DNA from: Prasinococcaceae sp. CCMP 1430
Lineage: Eukaryota; Prasinodermophyta; Palmophyllophyceae; Prasinococcales; Prasinococcaceae
Reading direction: 5' to 3'
Assembly: GCA_013416795.1 (NCBI GenBank)
Contig: RQSC01000033.1
Span: 49,309-89,787, forward strand
Length of the DNA: 40,479 nt
Position 1 is the first letter of the stretch. The number at the start of each line of letters is the position of its first letter. Positions 17,831 to 26,000 of the stretch are shown piece after piece. The position numbers were made by a program, and so were the translations under genes. The notes beneath the pieces were generated by a model that searched no databases, was not told where the DNA came from, and worked only from the letters and a program-made list of their open reading frames with translations.

Positions 17831-19879
17831 TCATTCCTCGACGTCATCGTCACTGTCGAGGAGCAAGTCCGGGTCGTCAGCCAACAACTCCTCGCCAAAC
17901 TCGGCCAGTGAGGCGAGCGCGTCGCGCACGCCGGCCGCGGCGAGGGGTCGGGTCCCTGCGGCGTTGATGCCCTCCACGGCCGATGCACTTTCGTCGGTGT
18001 CCCGACGGATGGCCTTCGGCCGCTCCCCTTGCCGCACGGCCGCGAGCAGTGCAGAGCGCTCTCGCCTCAGAGCGCGGAGCTGGACCTCGCGTGCGGCCAG
18101 GCGTTCCTCGAGCGCACCACAGCGCGCGCGTTCGCGCTCGCTGCGCTGCTCGTGTTCCCGCGCCAGAGCGCGCTCGGCGGCGCGTTGCGCTAGCGCCGCG
18201 CGCGCCGCCTCTCGTGTGGTGGTCGCGTGCTCACGCCTCAGCGCCGCCAGCGCCGTCTCGAGCTCGTCCACTTTTGCAAGCGCCGCATCGCGCTCGCGCT
18301 CGGCCGCTGCGCACCGAAGCTCCGTAGAGGCCACGTCGCGTTCGTAGCGCTTCTCGCACTGCGCAACACGTGCCTGCGCCTCGGCAGCGCGGGCGGTCGC
18401 TTCCGTCGCCTCGGCGCGCGCCGCGTCTGCCGCCGCAGTCGCCTCGGCGCCCTCTGCGGCCGCACGCCCACGCGCGGCCGCGTGCGCCTCAGCCGCGCGC
18501 GCCTCACACTCCGCAGCGGTGGCCTCGGCTTCAGACGCGCGGTGCTCTGCAGCAGCCGCGCGCTCCTCAGCCGCCTGTGCGCGACGGTCAGAGTCCGCGG
18601 CGGCGTCTCGTGCGGCCGCCACCTGCGCCTCGAGCGCAGCGGCACCCGTCGCTGCGAGGCCCTGCGCTCGCACTGGCGCTGCCCCGCCAGCACGCCCCCC
18701 AGCGCCCACGCCGCACGCCTGCAGTTGCTGCTGCGCGCGAGAGAGCTTGGCCGCGAGCGCGGCACGCTCGTTCGAGAGCCGGTCCACTTCAGTGGCCAGC
18801 TCGGTCGCGGGCAGCCGCGCAAGCCTTTGCTGTGTGCCAGTCGACGCGGCACCCGCGCTTGCGCTCGCATTGGTGCTCAGGCTCGTGCTCAGGCGCCCGG
18901 AGCCGCCAAGAGATTGCGACACGGCAAGCCTGTCGCCGGCGAAAGCCAGCCTCGCCTCGAAGCCCGCAAGCCTCTCCGACACTGCGCGTTCGAGCGCGTC
19001 GGCAGACGCCAGCACGCTGCCGCCGTCGCGTTCGAAGGCGTCACGAGCCTCCGCGAGCGCGCTCGTGGCGTTCGTGGCGGCGCGCATGGCCTCCTCGGCA
19101 TCGCGAGTGCAGCGCGCCGACTCGGCGTCCGCGGCACGCGCGCGCGCGTCAGCCGCGTCCGCGCGGGCGCCCTCAGCCTCGAGCCGCGCGCCGAGAATTG
19201 TCTTCGAGCGCTCGGCTTCTGCACGCGCGGCCGCTGCCGCGGCCTCGGCATCCGCAAGCCGGTCCGCGTCGACCTCGGAGGCCACGATGAGCTTCAGGCA
19301 CTCCTGACGCCACCGCGCGAGCAAGGTCTCCTGACCAGGCACCGCGCCGTCCCCGCTGTCGCCGCCGTCGCTGCCGGTTCCACTGCCGCTACCGCTGACG
19401 CCGCGAGCTTGCTCCTCGTAGATGCCTACAACGCGCCGAAGGGCGCTCAGCTCGCGTTTCAGCGCCGGCTGCTCGTCGTCGGGAGGCGAGGACTGCGGTA
19501 GCTCACCGGCGGCCGCCGCGCCTTGCGCGGAGACGACACTCTCGCGCGGGGCATCTGCGGTAGCCACGGCGGTGTTGCGATCGACGGGCGCGCCATCAAG
19601 TACCACGAGGTGGGGCGCGTAGCGCAGCACGTGCGCCTCGTACTCAGCGCGGCTGTGCGCGTGCCGGCGCGCGACTGCCGTTCCGCCGAGGGCAAGGCGT
19701 CGCAGTGCGGGCAGCGCGGCGAGCTCGTCGAGCGCGCCCTCGTCGTCGAGCGGATTGTCGTCCGCCAGCAGTTCCTCGAGAGCCGAGAGCGCACCAATCC
19801 CCGCCAGCGAGCGCAGCGCATTGGCGCGCACGTCGAGCGCGCGCAGGGCGCCCGCGCCAGGCTCGGGCCGCGGGGCCAT
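17831..19879 (-). CDS. Leucine-rich repeat and coiled-coil protein (LRRCC1-like)
   Basis: Single exon; 682 residues if translation starts at ATG 19879 (MAPRPEPGAG). The N-terminus holds short leucine-rich repeats (LRALDVRANALRSLAGIGAL, LEELLADDNPLDDEGALDEL, LRRLALGG) and an LRR cap (YAPHLVVLDGAPVDRNTAV). The rest is a long Ala/Arg/Glu-rich coiled coil (from about residue 170 onward) ending in an acidic tail (DDPDLLLDSDDDVEE). LRR cap plus coiled coil is the layout of centrosomal/basal-body LRRCC1-type proteins, but coiled-coil composition makes homology uncertain. No other in-frame ATG preserves the LRRs except further upstream, inside the ALIX coding region. The chosen ATG overlaps the ALIX start codon. 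Confidence 0.7.
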   Translation of the reverse strand: MAPRPEPGAGALRALDVRANALRSLAGIGALSALEELLADDNPLDDEGALDELAALPALRRLALGGTAVARRHAHSRAEYEAHVLRYAPHLVVLDGAPVDRNTAVATADAPRESVVSAQGAAAAGELPQSSPPDDEQPALKRELSALRRVVGIYEEQARGVSGSGSGTGSDGGDSGDGAVPGQETLLARWRQECLKLIVASEVDADRLADAEAAAAAARAEAERSKTILGARLEAEGARADAADARARAADAESARCTRDAEEAMRAATNATSALAEARDAFERDGGSVLASADALERAVSERLAGFEARLAFAGDRLAVSQSLGGSGRLSTSLSTNASASAGAASTGTQQRLARLPATELATEVDRLSNERAALAAKLSRAQQQLQACGVGAGGRAGGAAPVRAQGLAATGAAALEAQVAAARDAAADSDRRAQAAEERAAAAEHRASEAEATAAECEARAAEAHAAARGRAAAEGAEATAAADAARAEATEATARAAEAQARVAQCEKRYERDVASTELRCAAAERERDAALAKVDELETALAALRREHATTTREAARAALAQRAAERALAREHEQRSERERARCGALEERLAAREVQLRALRRERSALLAAVRQGERPKAIRRDTDESASAVEGINAAGTRPLAAAGVRDALASLAEFGEELLADDPDLLLDSDDDVEE

Positions 19880-19880
19880 G
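19877..19880. promoter_or_regulatory. Shared CATG: overlapping divergent start codons
   Basis: The plus-strand ATG of the ALIX gene (19878-19880) and the minus-strand ATG of the LRRCC1-like gene (19879-19877) share the palindrome CATG. Each gene's 5' UTR and core promoter must then lie in the other's coding sequence, unless unseen spliced leader exons exist. Confidence 0.6.
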
Positions 19881-22463
19881 TCCGGGATGATGCTCGCGGT
19901 GCACTCGAAGAAGCCCAGCGGCGACCCGCCCGAGCTGGCTGCCGTCCTGCGGACGTACGCCGAGCGAGTGTACGGCGAGCCCGCCGCCGAGGCGTGCGGG
20001 GGGGACTTCTCCGCGGTCGCAGCGCTGCGCGCGGCCGCGGCGTCGAGCGAGGGCGGCGCAGAGGAGCGGCGCGACGCCATCCTCGCCTACGTGCGCGCGC
20101 TGGGCACCATAGAGCAGCGCTTCCCCATCGGGGACGACCCCGAGCACTGCAACCTGCAGTTCGGGTGGGCCGACAGCTTCCGCCCCAAGAAGGCCGCGCG
20201 CGCCGCGAGCCTGCCCCTCGAGCTCGCGTCGATGGTGTTCAACCTCGGTGCAGCGTACTCGCAGATTGGCCTATCGGCGGACAGGAGTGGGGCGGAGGGC
20301 GTCAAGGTGGCGTGCGCGGCCTTCCAGGCCGCTGCGGGCTGCTTTGCTGTTCTGCGCCAGGACGTGCTGCCGCGCGCGGGCGGCGTGAGGGGCGGCCTCA
20401 CGCCCGACCTGTCGCCGGAATGCTGCGCGCTGCTGGAGAGGCTCATGCTGGCGCAGGCGCAGGAGTGCTTCTTCGAGAAGGCCAGCCGCGACGGCAAGAG
20501 CGCAGGCGTCGTGGCAAAACTGGCGATGCAGGTCGCGGTCTTCTGCGAGGAGGCCGCCGCTGCGATCACGCACCCATCGCTCAAGGACCACTTCGACCGC
20601 GCCTGGGTCGCGCACGTCACCTCGAAGGCGGCGACCTTCAGGGCGCACGCGCTCCTGAGGGTGGCGCAGCAGCTCCGCGCCGACGAAGAGACCGACTCGA
20701 GCTGCGGCAAGCGGATTGTTGAGGAGGTGGCCCGGCTCACGCAGGCGAGGAACGTGCTCAGGGATGCGAAGAAGCAGCTGGGCACCACGTCCGGGGCGTC
20801 GGCATCGGCCGAGGCGCTGCGCGAGCTGGAGGCGACCGTCACGCGCGCGCTCGACGTCGCCAACAAGGAGAACGAGCAAATCTACTTGCTGCGCGTGCCA
20901 CACTCGGACTCTCTGCCGGCGATTTCTCCAGCCTCACTGGTGAAAGGGCCTGTGGCGGCGGCCGCCATCCGTGGCAAGATTGAGCCCGGGGACGACGAGA
21001 CCGCCCTCTTCGCGGGCATCATGCCCGAGTCGTCGACCAAAGCACTGTCAAAGTACACTGTGGAAGCCGACCACGCCGTGCGCGAGGCGCTATCTAAGCT
21101 CAATGCCGCGACGGACGATGCGCGCACTTTACTCGCGACGCTCGACCTTCCCGCTACGCTCAACGCCACCTGTGAGGCGCCGCCTTTGGAGGACGAGCTT
21201 GCTCAGAAGGTGCAGCTCGCGCGCTCCAATGGCGGCGCCGCGGGCCTGCTGGACCTGCAGCAGACAGCCAGTGCCGCGCGTAAGGAGTGCGAGCGCATGC
21301 TGGGCGTTGCCGTCAAGGCCCTCGAGCGCGAACGTGCGGAGGATGACGCGCAGCGCGCGAGGCTCGGTGACAAGTGGATGCGCGCCCCGTCGGACGAGGT
21401 GGCTCGCCCCCTGTTCGAGAAGAATGACAGCTTCTCGGCCAACCTGCTCGCTGCGGGCGACGCCGACGCGAACAATGAGGAGCGCGTGGAGAGCGCCATC
21501 TCGGCCGCCGGCCCTTTCCTCTCGCTTGAGCCAGGCGCGCCGTCGTCGCTGCCCTTGCTAGAGCCCAACATGGTGTCGCTGGGCGAGTCGCCTGCGCAGG
21601 TGGCTGGCCGGCTGCGGGAGGTGATGGAATCGCTGGAGGATCACGCCGCAGGCCGCAGTTCGCTCGAAGAGGAGATCCGCAGGGTGAAGGACGGCGACAA
21701 CGTCGCGCCCAAGCTCATGGCAGTGCGCTCCAGCGGCGTGCAGGCGCTCTTTGATCAGGAGCTCCAGAAGTACGAGCCGCTCAAGGCGCGCGCGGATGAG
21801 GCGGCGCAGCAGGCTACGGCGTCGCTCGACGCGTTGCGGGCGGCGCACGCCGCCTTCGTAGAGAGCTTTGACATCGAGGGCTGGCGCAAGGCTGTGGCCG
21901 CAAAGCAGGGAGCGCTACGCAACGCGCTCGTGGATTTTGACACGGCGCGAGACGCAATGGTCGAGGGCGTCACCTTCTACACTACGCTTCAAGAGGCACT
22001 GCGCGAGCACGTGCAGCGCTGCTCAGATTGGGAGCTGGCTCGCAACGCGCAGAAGCAAGACATGCTCAACCAGATCACCACGTCGCTTGCGAGTGCCAGC
22101 CTGGCGGACCAGCTTCCGTCGCCGCCTTCCGCAGCGCCTGTAGCGCCGCCATCCCCCGCGAGTGAGCCGCCGCCGGTGGCCCAGCCGCCCGCCAGCGTGC
22201 CGGCACCGACCAAGCTCGAGCCGGTGGCTCCATCTGCACCGCCGATGGCTGACCTCCTCAACCTTGGCGACACTCCGCCTGCACCGCCAGTCGCGCCTGC
22301 TGCACCCGCCCCGGAGCCTCCAGCTCCCGCACCGGCAGTGCAGCAGCCGGCGGCGCCTGTCGCCCAACCGCCTCGACCACCAGCGGCCGCATCACCCCCC
22401 CCGCAGCCTTCTTCCCCGCCGCCGCAGCAACAGCAGCATCTGCTTCCACCACCGCCGCCACCT

Positions 22464-22507
<44 letters not shown>

Positions 22508-22748
22508 GCAACAGCACGCACACTACGGGCACTACGCCCCTCATCCGGGCTACCCGCAGGCTCCGCCGCCGCCGCAGCAGTACTATCAGCAGTACGCCGG
22601 ACCGCCGCCGCAGCAGCACGCCGGGTACCAGCAGCCAGTGCAGTATGCCCCGCCGCCGCAGCAGCAACAGTACTACAAGCAGATGACGCAGCAGCAGTAC
22701 CCGTACCAGCAGCCGCCGTACCCATACCAGCCCCCGCCACAGCGGTAA
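19878..22748 (+). CDS. ALIX/Bro1-type ESCRT adaptor (BRO1 domain, V domain, Pro/Gln-rich tail)
   Basis: Single exon, 956 residues from MSGMMLAVHSKKPSGD; MMLAVHSKK at 19887 is an alternative start. The BRO1 domain (about 1-360) is clear: EQRFPIGDDPEHCNLQFGWA, LASMVFNLGAAYSQIGL, LMLAQAQECFFEKASRDGKS and AGVVAKLAMQVAVFCEEAAA. Next, YLLRVPHSDSLPAISPASLV and SSTKALSKYTVEADHAVREA open the ALIX V domain (about 365-740). The C-terminus (about 760-956) is Pro-rich, then Gln-rich with 14 consecutive Gln and PPPQQYYQQYAGPPPQQ-like units. ALIX/Bro1/Rim20 proteins bind ESCRT-III (Snf7) and YPxL-type cargo at endosomes and at membrane abscission. Family assignment is secure; which paralogue (ALIX, Bro1, Rim20) is not. 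Confidence 0.9.
22464..22505 (+). repeat. (CAG)14 trinucleotide repeat coding poly-Gln
   Basis: Pure CAG tract inside the C-terminal low-complexity tail of the ALIX gene. Length polymorphism between strains would be expected. Confidence 0.95.
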
Positions 22749-22936
22749 AAGAAATAACTCGCGAATGTGACGCACACACATTTTTAAAGACGAGCAGGGA
22801 AGCGCGCGGCATGAGCGCCGGCGGCATGGCCGAGCGCGGAGGTTGCACACGCGCGCTTCTGCGACAAATTCTCGACCAGTGCGTGTGTGAGGCGTGCACC
22901 GCGATGTGCGCGAGATACATTTATCAAATTTGGGGC

Positions 22937-23977
22937 TCACTCAGCCTCGGCATCGGCAGCTTTGGCCTCCTCGACGTCCGCATCCTTGTCGGCTGCGGGC
23001 GCCTCCGCCGCCGCGGGCTCCGCCGCCGCGGGTTCCGCCGCCGCGGGCTCCGCCGCCGCGCCTTCCTGCGCCGCGGCGTCTGCAGCGATCTCCGCATTTC
23101 TCGCTTTGGTCGCCGCGCGCTGCTCCGCGCGTTGCTCCTCGAGCACGTCGAGGGGCGTGCCGAGTGTCTGCAGGTTGTACTTCTCCCGCGCCCTGTACTT
23201 GGGCACGATGGTCAGCAGCGCCGTGTTCTTGAGCACCTGCACCACGATGGCCACGTCCGGCTTGTCGAGGTCTACCGTGTGGCAGTCTGGCACCATTTTC
23301 GCGAGGCCGTCGATGATGTTCATCTTGTCGCGCTTGAGCTCGCCGTTGGAGCGGCACTCGAACACGACGGCATACTTTTTGATCGCATCGCCCTCCGCAC
23401 CCGCGGGCAGCACCGCCTCCACCAGCGGCTGCATCGCCTTCACGATTTCATCGCTCTTGGCGTAGCATGTGTCCACGATGGGGAAGAATCGCAGCAGGAA
23501 GCGCGACACCGGAGAGCGGCTCGTCTCCAGCGAGCTCATCACGCTCTCCGCGACCTCCTGCACGGTCGGCGAATCTCCGGGCATTGGCACCCACAGCACA
23601 CCGTTGCTGATCTTCTGCCAGCGAAAGTTTCGCTCCTTGCCTTTCTCCTTCAGCTCCACGAGCTCGGCCTGGAGTGCGTCGGCGACGCTGCCGCCTGCCG
23701 CCGGCGCGTCTGTACCCGCATCCGCGCCCACATCCCCGCCCGCTGCAGCGCCCGCGCCAGCGCCTGCGGCGAGCTTCTCGTAGTGCTCCTCGAGGATCCT
23801 GTTGAGGTCGCGCCCGCCCTTGCCCTCGTAGCCGCTCATGACCGTGCAGAAGAACCCCTTGGAGTGAAAGCCGATGTCGTGCCCCTTCCCCTTGCCGGCC
23901 GTGTGGTCGACGTACTTGGCCTTCTTGTTGCTCCTCCCGCCCCCGCGGAAGCCGCCGTCACGCTTGTCGCCCCCCAT
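22937..23977 (-). CDS. THUMP domain-containing protein 1 / Tan1 (tRNA acetylation adaptor)
   Basis: Single exon, 346 residues from MGGDKRDGGFRGGGRSNKKA. Early basic/Gly-rich residues are followed by GFHSKGFFCTVMSGYEGKGG and LNRILEEHYEKL, the N-terminal ferredoxin-like region of Tan1/THUMPD1. The THUMP domain reads VSRFLLRFFPIVDTCYAKSD, KKYAVVFECRSNGELKRDKM, NIIDGLAKMVP and DVAIVVQVLKNTALLTIVPK, ending RAREKYNLQTL. In yeast and animals this protein binds tRNA and helps NAT10/Kre33 make N4-acetylcytidine at position 12 of tRNA-Ser and tRNA-Leu. The C-terminal tail is Ala/Glu-rich with a repeated PAAAE unit. It is divergent from TIM22 (478 bp). Confidence 0.9.
   Translation of the reverse strand: MGGDKRDGGFRGGGRSNKKAKYVDHTAGKGKGHDIGFHSKGFFCTVMSGYEGKGGRDLNRILEEHYEKLAAGAGAGAAAGGDVGADAGTDAPAAGGSVADALQAELVELKEKGKERNFRWQKISNGVLWVPMPGDSPTVQEVAESVMSSLETSRSPVSRFLLRFFPIVDTCYAKSDEIVKAMQPLVEAVLPAGAEGDAIKKYAVVFECRSNGELKRDKMNIIDGLAKMVPDCHTVDLDKPDVAIVVQVLKNTALLTIVPKYRAREKYNLQTLGTPLDVLEEQRAEQRAATKARNAEIAADAAAQEGAAAEPAAAEPAAAEPAAAEAPAADKDADVEEAKAADAEAE
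23006..23060. repeat. 15-bp tandem repeats in THUMPD1 C-terminal tail
   Basis: Nearly four copies of a CGCCGCCGCGGGCTC unit, encoding the PAAAE repeats of the tail on the minus strand. Confidence 0.85.
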
Positions 23978-24455
23978 GGTGCGCGCAGGCGTGGGGGCGT
24001 GGGGGCGGGTCGGGGCCGGATACGTCTGATGTGAGGGACAGCGAGGGCTCACAGCCACGCAAAGGGAGGAGGGGAGCGCGCGCCGCGGGCTGTGGCGCGC
24101 ACAAGCCTGCGGCCGCGTGCACCGCGGCGGGCGGCGGCCGAGCGGCCGCGGCGGCGGCCGGCCGGGTCGCGGCGCGTCGCCCCCTATCAAAATGCGTTGA
24201 GACGGCGCGATTTAGGTCAAAATGCATTCGCACGGCGCGGGCGATCTCTAGCGCTCGAGATCTCAGCCTCTGCCACACCGCGCGCGCGCACTCGCGCGCG
24301 CGCGGGCGGGCGTAGGGACCGAGGAGGGGTGGGGTGGGGGGCGAGGGGGCACCGCGCGGCGTCGAGAGCGCGCGGGAGTGAGTGGGAGGGAGGACTGGGA
24401 GAGGGCTAGGGGGCCGGGGGCTGGAAGGGGAGGTTGGTGGGCAGCTCGCGCGACG
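23978..24455. other. Divergent promoter, THUMPD1 / TIM22
   Basis: GC-rich with two related TCAAAATGC(A/G)TT elements (about 24186 and 24217: TCAAAATGCGTTGAGACGGC and TCAAAATGCATTCGCACGGC). Both are followed by CACGGCG/GACGGCG, a possible duplicated regulatory element. No coding evidence. Confidence 0.5.
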
Positions 24456-25244
24456 ATGTGGCCGTTCGCGGCGAAGCCCGTCGTGGCGACCATCGGCCCG
24501 GACAACCCGCCTGTGCCACCGCCGCCCGTCGTGCGGCGCGAGGAGCGCAAGCCGCGGACAATCCGGCCGTTCGTGCCGCCGAGCCCGGAGCAGCTCCTGC
24601 AGGAGGACATCATGAACCACCCGCTCACGCGCTTCCTGCTCTCGGGCGTCATGGGCGGGGGTATGGGCGCGCTCTTCGGCCTGGTCATGGGCGGCACCGA
24701 CCCGATCACGCCGGAGGCCGCCGAAGCCATGAAGAAGACGCCGTGGAAGTCGCAGGTAGGCGCGCGCGCACGGGAGGGCGAGTGTGCAGGCTGCTTTCTC
24801 ATGCGCGGGGCTGGCGAAGGGCGCCGCCGGAGAGCTCTGCCTTGCGCCCCGGCGCTGCGCGGCCGCGTCTGACGGCCCAAGCGCCGCGGGCGCTGTCCGC
24901 CCTACCCGACTCGCACCCGCGCACCCCTGCGCGCGCGCTCCGCCCCCGCTCACTCGCCCCCGCCCACCCTCCTCCCGCAGATGTACCACCACTACAAGAA
25001 GGCGATGCAGCGAAGCTGGAGCTATGCCAAGGGCTTCGCGCTCTTCGGCGCCGTCTTCGCTGGCTCGGAGGCCGTCATCGAGACCGCTCGCGCCAAGCAC
25101 GACCTATACAACTCGGTCAGCGCGGGCTGCTTCACGGGCGCGAGCCTCGCCGTCAAGCAGGGGCCGCAGGCAATGTGCATCGGCTGCGTGGGCATGGGCA
25201 CCTTCTCCTACTTCATCGACCGCTTCTTCGAGGGCCACGAGTAG
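24456..25244 (+). CDS. TIM22: Mitochondrial inner-membrane import subunit TIM22
   Basis: Two exons, 24456-24755 and 24981-25244, with a 225-nt intron (GTAGGC...CCCGCAG) in phase 0; 187 residues. The N-terminus is Pro-rich (PPVPPPPVVRREERKPR), then LLQEDIMNHPLTRFLLSGVM and GGGMGALFGLVMGG form the first membrane segment. Exon 2 gives SWSYAKGFALFGAVFAGSEA, VIETARAKHDLYNSVSAGCF and TGASLAVKQGPQAMCIGC, the Tim17/22/23 signature with its Gly-rich helices, ending FSYFIDRFFEGHE. TIM22 is the channel of the carrier translocase for polytopic inner-membrane proteins. Length is close to family norm, and no cleavable presequence is expected for this family. Confidence 0.9.
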
Positions 25245-25697
25245 CGCGGCGCAAGCGCCCCCCCCCTCTCGCCCATCCAATTCTTGCGTCCTTCCCCTAC
25301 CCCTCCGCCCTCATGATTTTGCCTCTAATACAAACGCAGCTCCGAACCGAACGGCCAGAGATGACGACGCTGTCCGCTATCCCAGACCCGGTCATCTCGG
25401 TCGACCCGGGGCATCGCCAGCCCCCGCGTTCCGTTCCTCCGGGCACGCAGGCACCTTTTTTTCACCTCTTTGTCACCGAGGCAGGCGCCGCCGGGGGCGA
25501 TTTGTGGCGGCTGCCGCCCCGCCCGTGCAAAAACGCGGACCAATGCGAGGCGCTCCGCGACGTGCGTGGTCGAAGCATATTGAAATTGGTTTCCCGCAGC
25601 TGATTTCGAGCGCCGTTGATTGCGCACCCTTTTTTTTTTGCGCGCCGCGGCGGCAATGCGCGCGCTCGCGCGCCGCGCCACAGCGCGAGGGCGGCGC

Positions 25698-25751
<54 letters not shown>

Positions 25752-26000
25752 ACTCGGCCTCGTCGCAGCGGTGGCACGGGCTGCGGCTGCGCCGATCTCT
25801 CCCGGCGAGAGTCGCCGCTGCCAAGTGCGAAAAACGCCCCCCAAAAATGCACAGCGCACACCGCACTCCGCAGGACGCGCGCCCCTGCGCACGTGCTGCG
25901 TGCTGTGCGCGTGCTTCCGACCGCCGGTGACGCCCGAGCCTGTGCTGACGCTGCGAGAACGCGCTTCGCGGCGCCTGGTGCCGCCTCGCTCCGCCTGCAG
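25245..26000. other. Intergenic with G50 homopolymer; probable nucleoporin 5' end
   Basis: TIM22 3' UTR, then sequence with no clear coding signal and a long G run (25700-25749). The first exon and promoter of the nucleoporin gene are expected here but could not be defined. Confidence 0.5.
25700..25749. repeat. Poly-G homopolymer, about 50 bases
   Basis: Uninterrupted G run upstream of the nucleoporin gene. It can form G-quadruplex and its length is probably unreliable. Confidence 0.9.

Noticed and set aside
22811-24034. 407-codon plus-strand open frame
   Set aside because: Antisense to THUMPD1; the minus strand carries the THUMP domain.
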